Assembly: GCA_002509325.1 (NCBI GenBank)
Contig: DADO01000057.1
Location: 11,534-16,625, forward strand
Reading direction: 5' to 3'
DNA length: 5,092 nucleotides
Source of the DNA: Methanosarcina sp. UBA402
Lineage (GTDB): Archaea; Halobacteriota; Methanosarcinia; Methanosarcinales; Methanosarcinaceae
Positions 4,967 through 5,092 of this stretch are shown here, piece after piece (position 1 is the stretch's first letter; every line of letters starts with the position of its first letter). The notes beneath the pieces were generated by a model that saw only the letters and a list, made by a program, of their open reading frames with translations, was not told where the DNA came from and ran no database searches. Both the position numbers and the translations under genes were made by a program.

Positions 4967-5092
4967 TTTTTATTCCCTTAACTCTAAAATTTTTGGTTCT
5001 TTTAACTCTGAAAATACTTGTATCTAATTTCTCAAATCCAGAACATTCTATGGGTTTGAGTTAAATTCTTATTCATTTGGATTCGGTTAAGA
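4967..5092 (-). promoter_or_regulatory. Upstream region of the thioesterase-synthetase operon, with repeated TTAACTCT
   Basis: The operon promoter should lie here, since no gene is seen to the window edge. TTAACTCTAAAAT (4978-4990) and TTAACTCTGAAAAT (5002-5015) form a direct repeat with a 24-bp step, and an inverted copy of the core, GAGTTAAAT, sits at 5058-5066. The first copy overlaps the SD region of the thioesterase gene. No single TATA box is convincing; the AT-rich string near 5058-5068 (AATTTAAC on the minus strand) is one candidate. The repeated motif could bind a regulator, but this is inferred from repetition alone. Confidence 0.35.

Overview
The window looks like a chromosomal segment of a methanogenic archaeon, most likely a Methanosarcina. 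The evidence is indirect: an archaeal-type tRNA-Glu with encoded CCA and an AT-rich TATA box in front, SD sites of the AGGTGA kind, T-rich archaeal terminators, low-GC intergenic DNA full of small repeats, and a helical-repeat protein and lipid-type enzymes whose style fits that genus. The genus is an inference from recognition, not from a search.

Layout from left to right: 1-297 is non-coding, with a 27/28-bp T-rich direct repeat at the very edge and the tRNA promoter. A tRNA-Glu(UUC) gene lies at 298-375 on the + strand. It is convergent with a minus-strand gene (521-1423) for a 300-residue all-helical protein built on a strikingly regular 23-residue repeat. Its function is unknown. Next comes about 1.3 kb without a credible gene (1424-2754). 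This stretch holds a perfect 22-bp palindrome upstream of the helical-repeat gene, a second dyad, an orphan strong TATA box, two diverged tandem copies of a hairpin-bearing repeat (with one compensatory base-pair change), a pair of inverted repeats enclosing the second copy, more short direct repeats, and an intrinsic-type terminator for the next operon.

The right part is a minus-strand pair: a hotdog-fold acyl-CoA thioesterase (4523-4966) followed 100 bp downstream by an AMP-forming acyl-CoA synthetase of the ACSF2/FadD-like group (2755-4422). The 3' end of the synthetase runs into a 28-bp tandem array that supplies its last eleven codons and its stop. The two enzymes run opposite reactions on acyl-CoA thioesters (forming them and hydrolysing them), so they probably share a pool of carboxylic acids. 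Their physiological substrate in an organism with isoprenoid ether lipids is not obvious.

I see no complete transposase, CRISPR array, phage gene or defence system here. The points most worth following are the palindromic operator candidate, the covarying tandem hairpin element, the 23-residue repeat protein, and the tandem array that has been captured as coding sequence.
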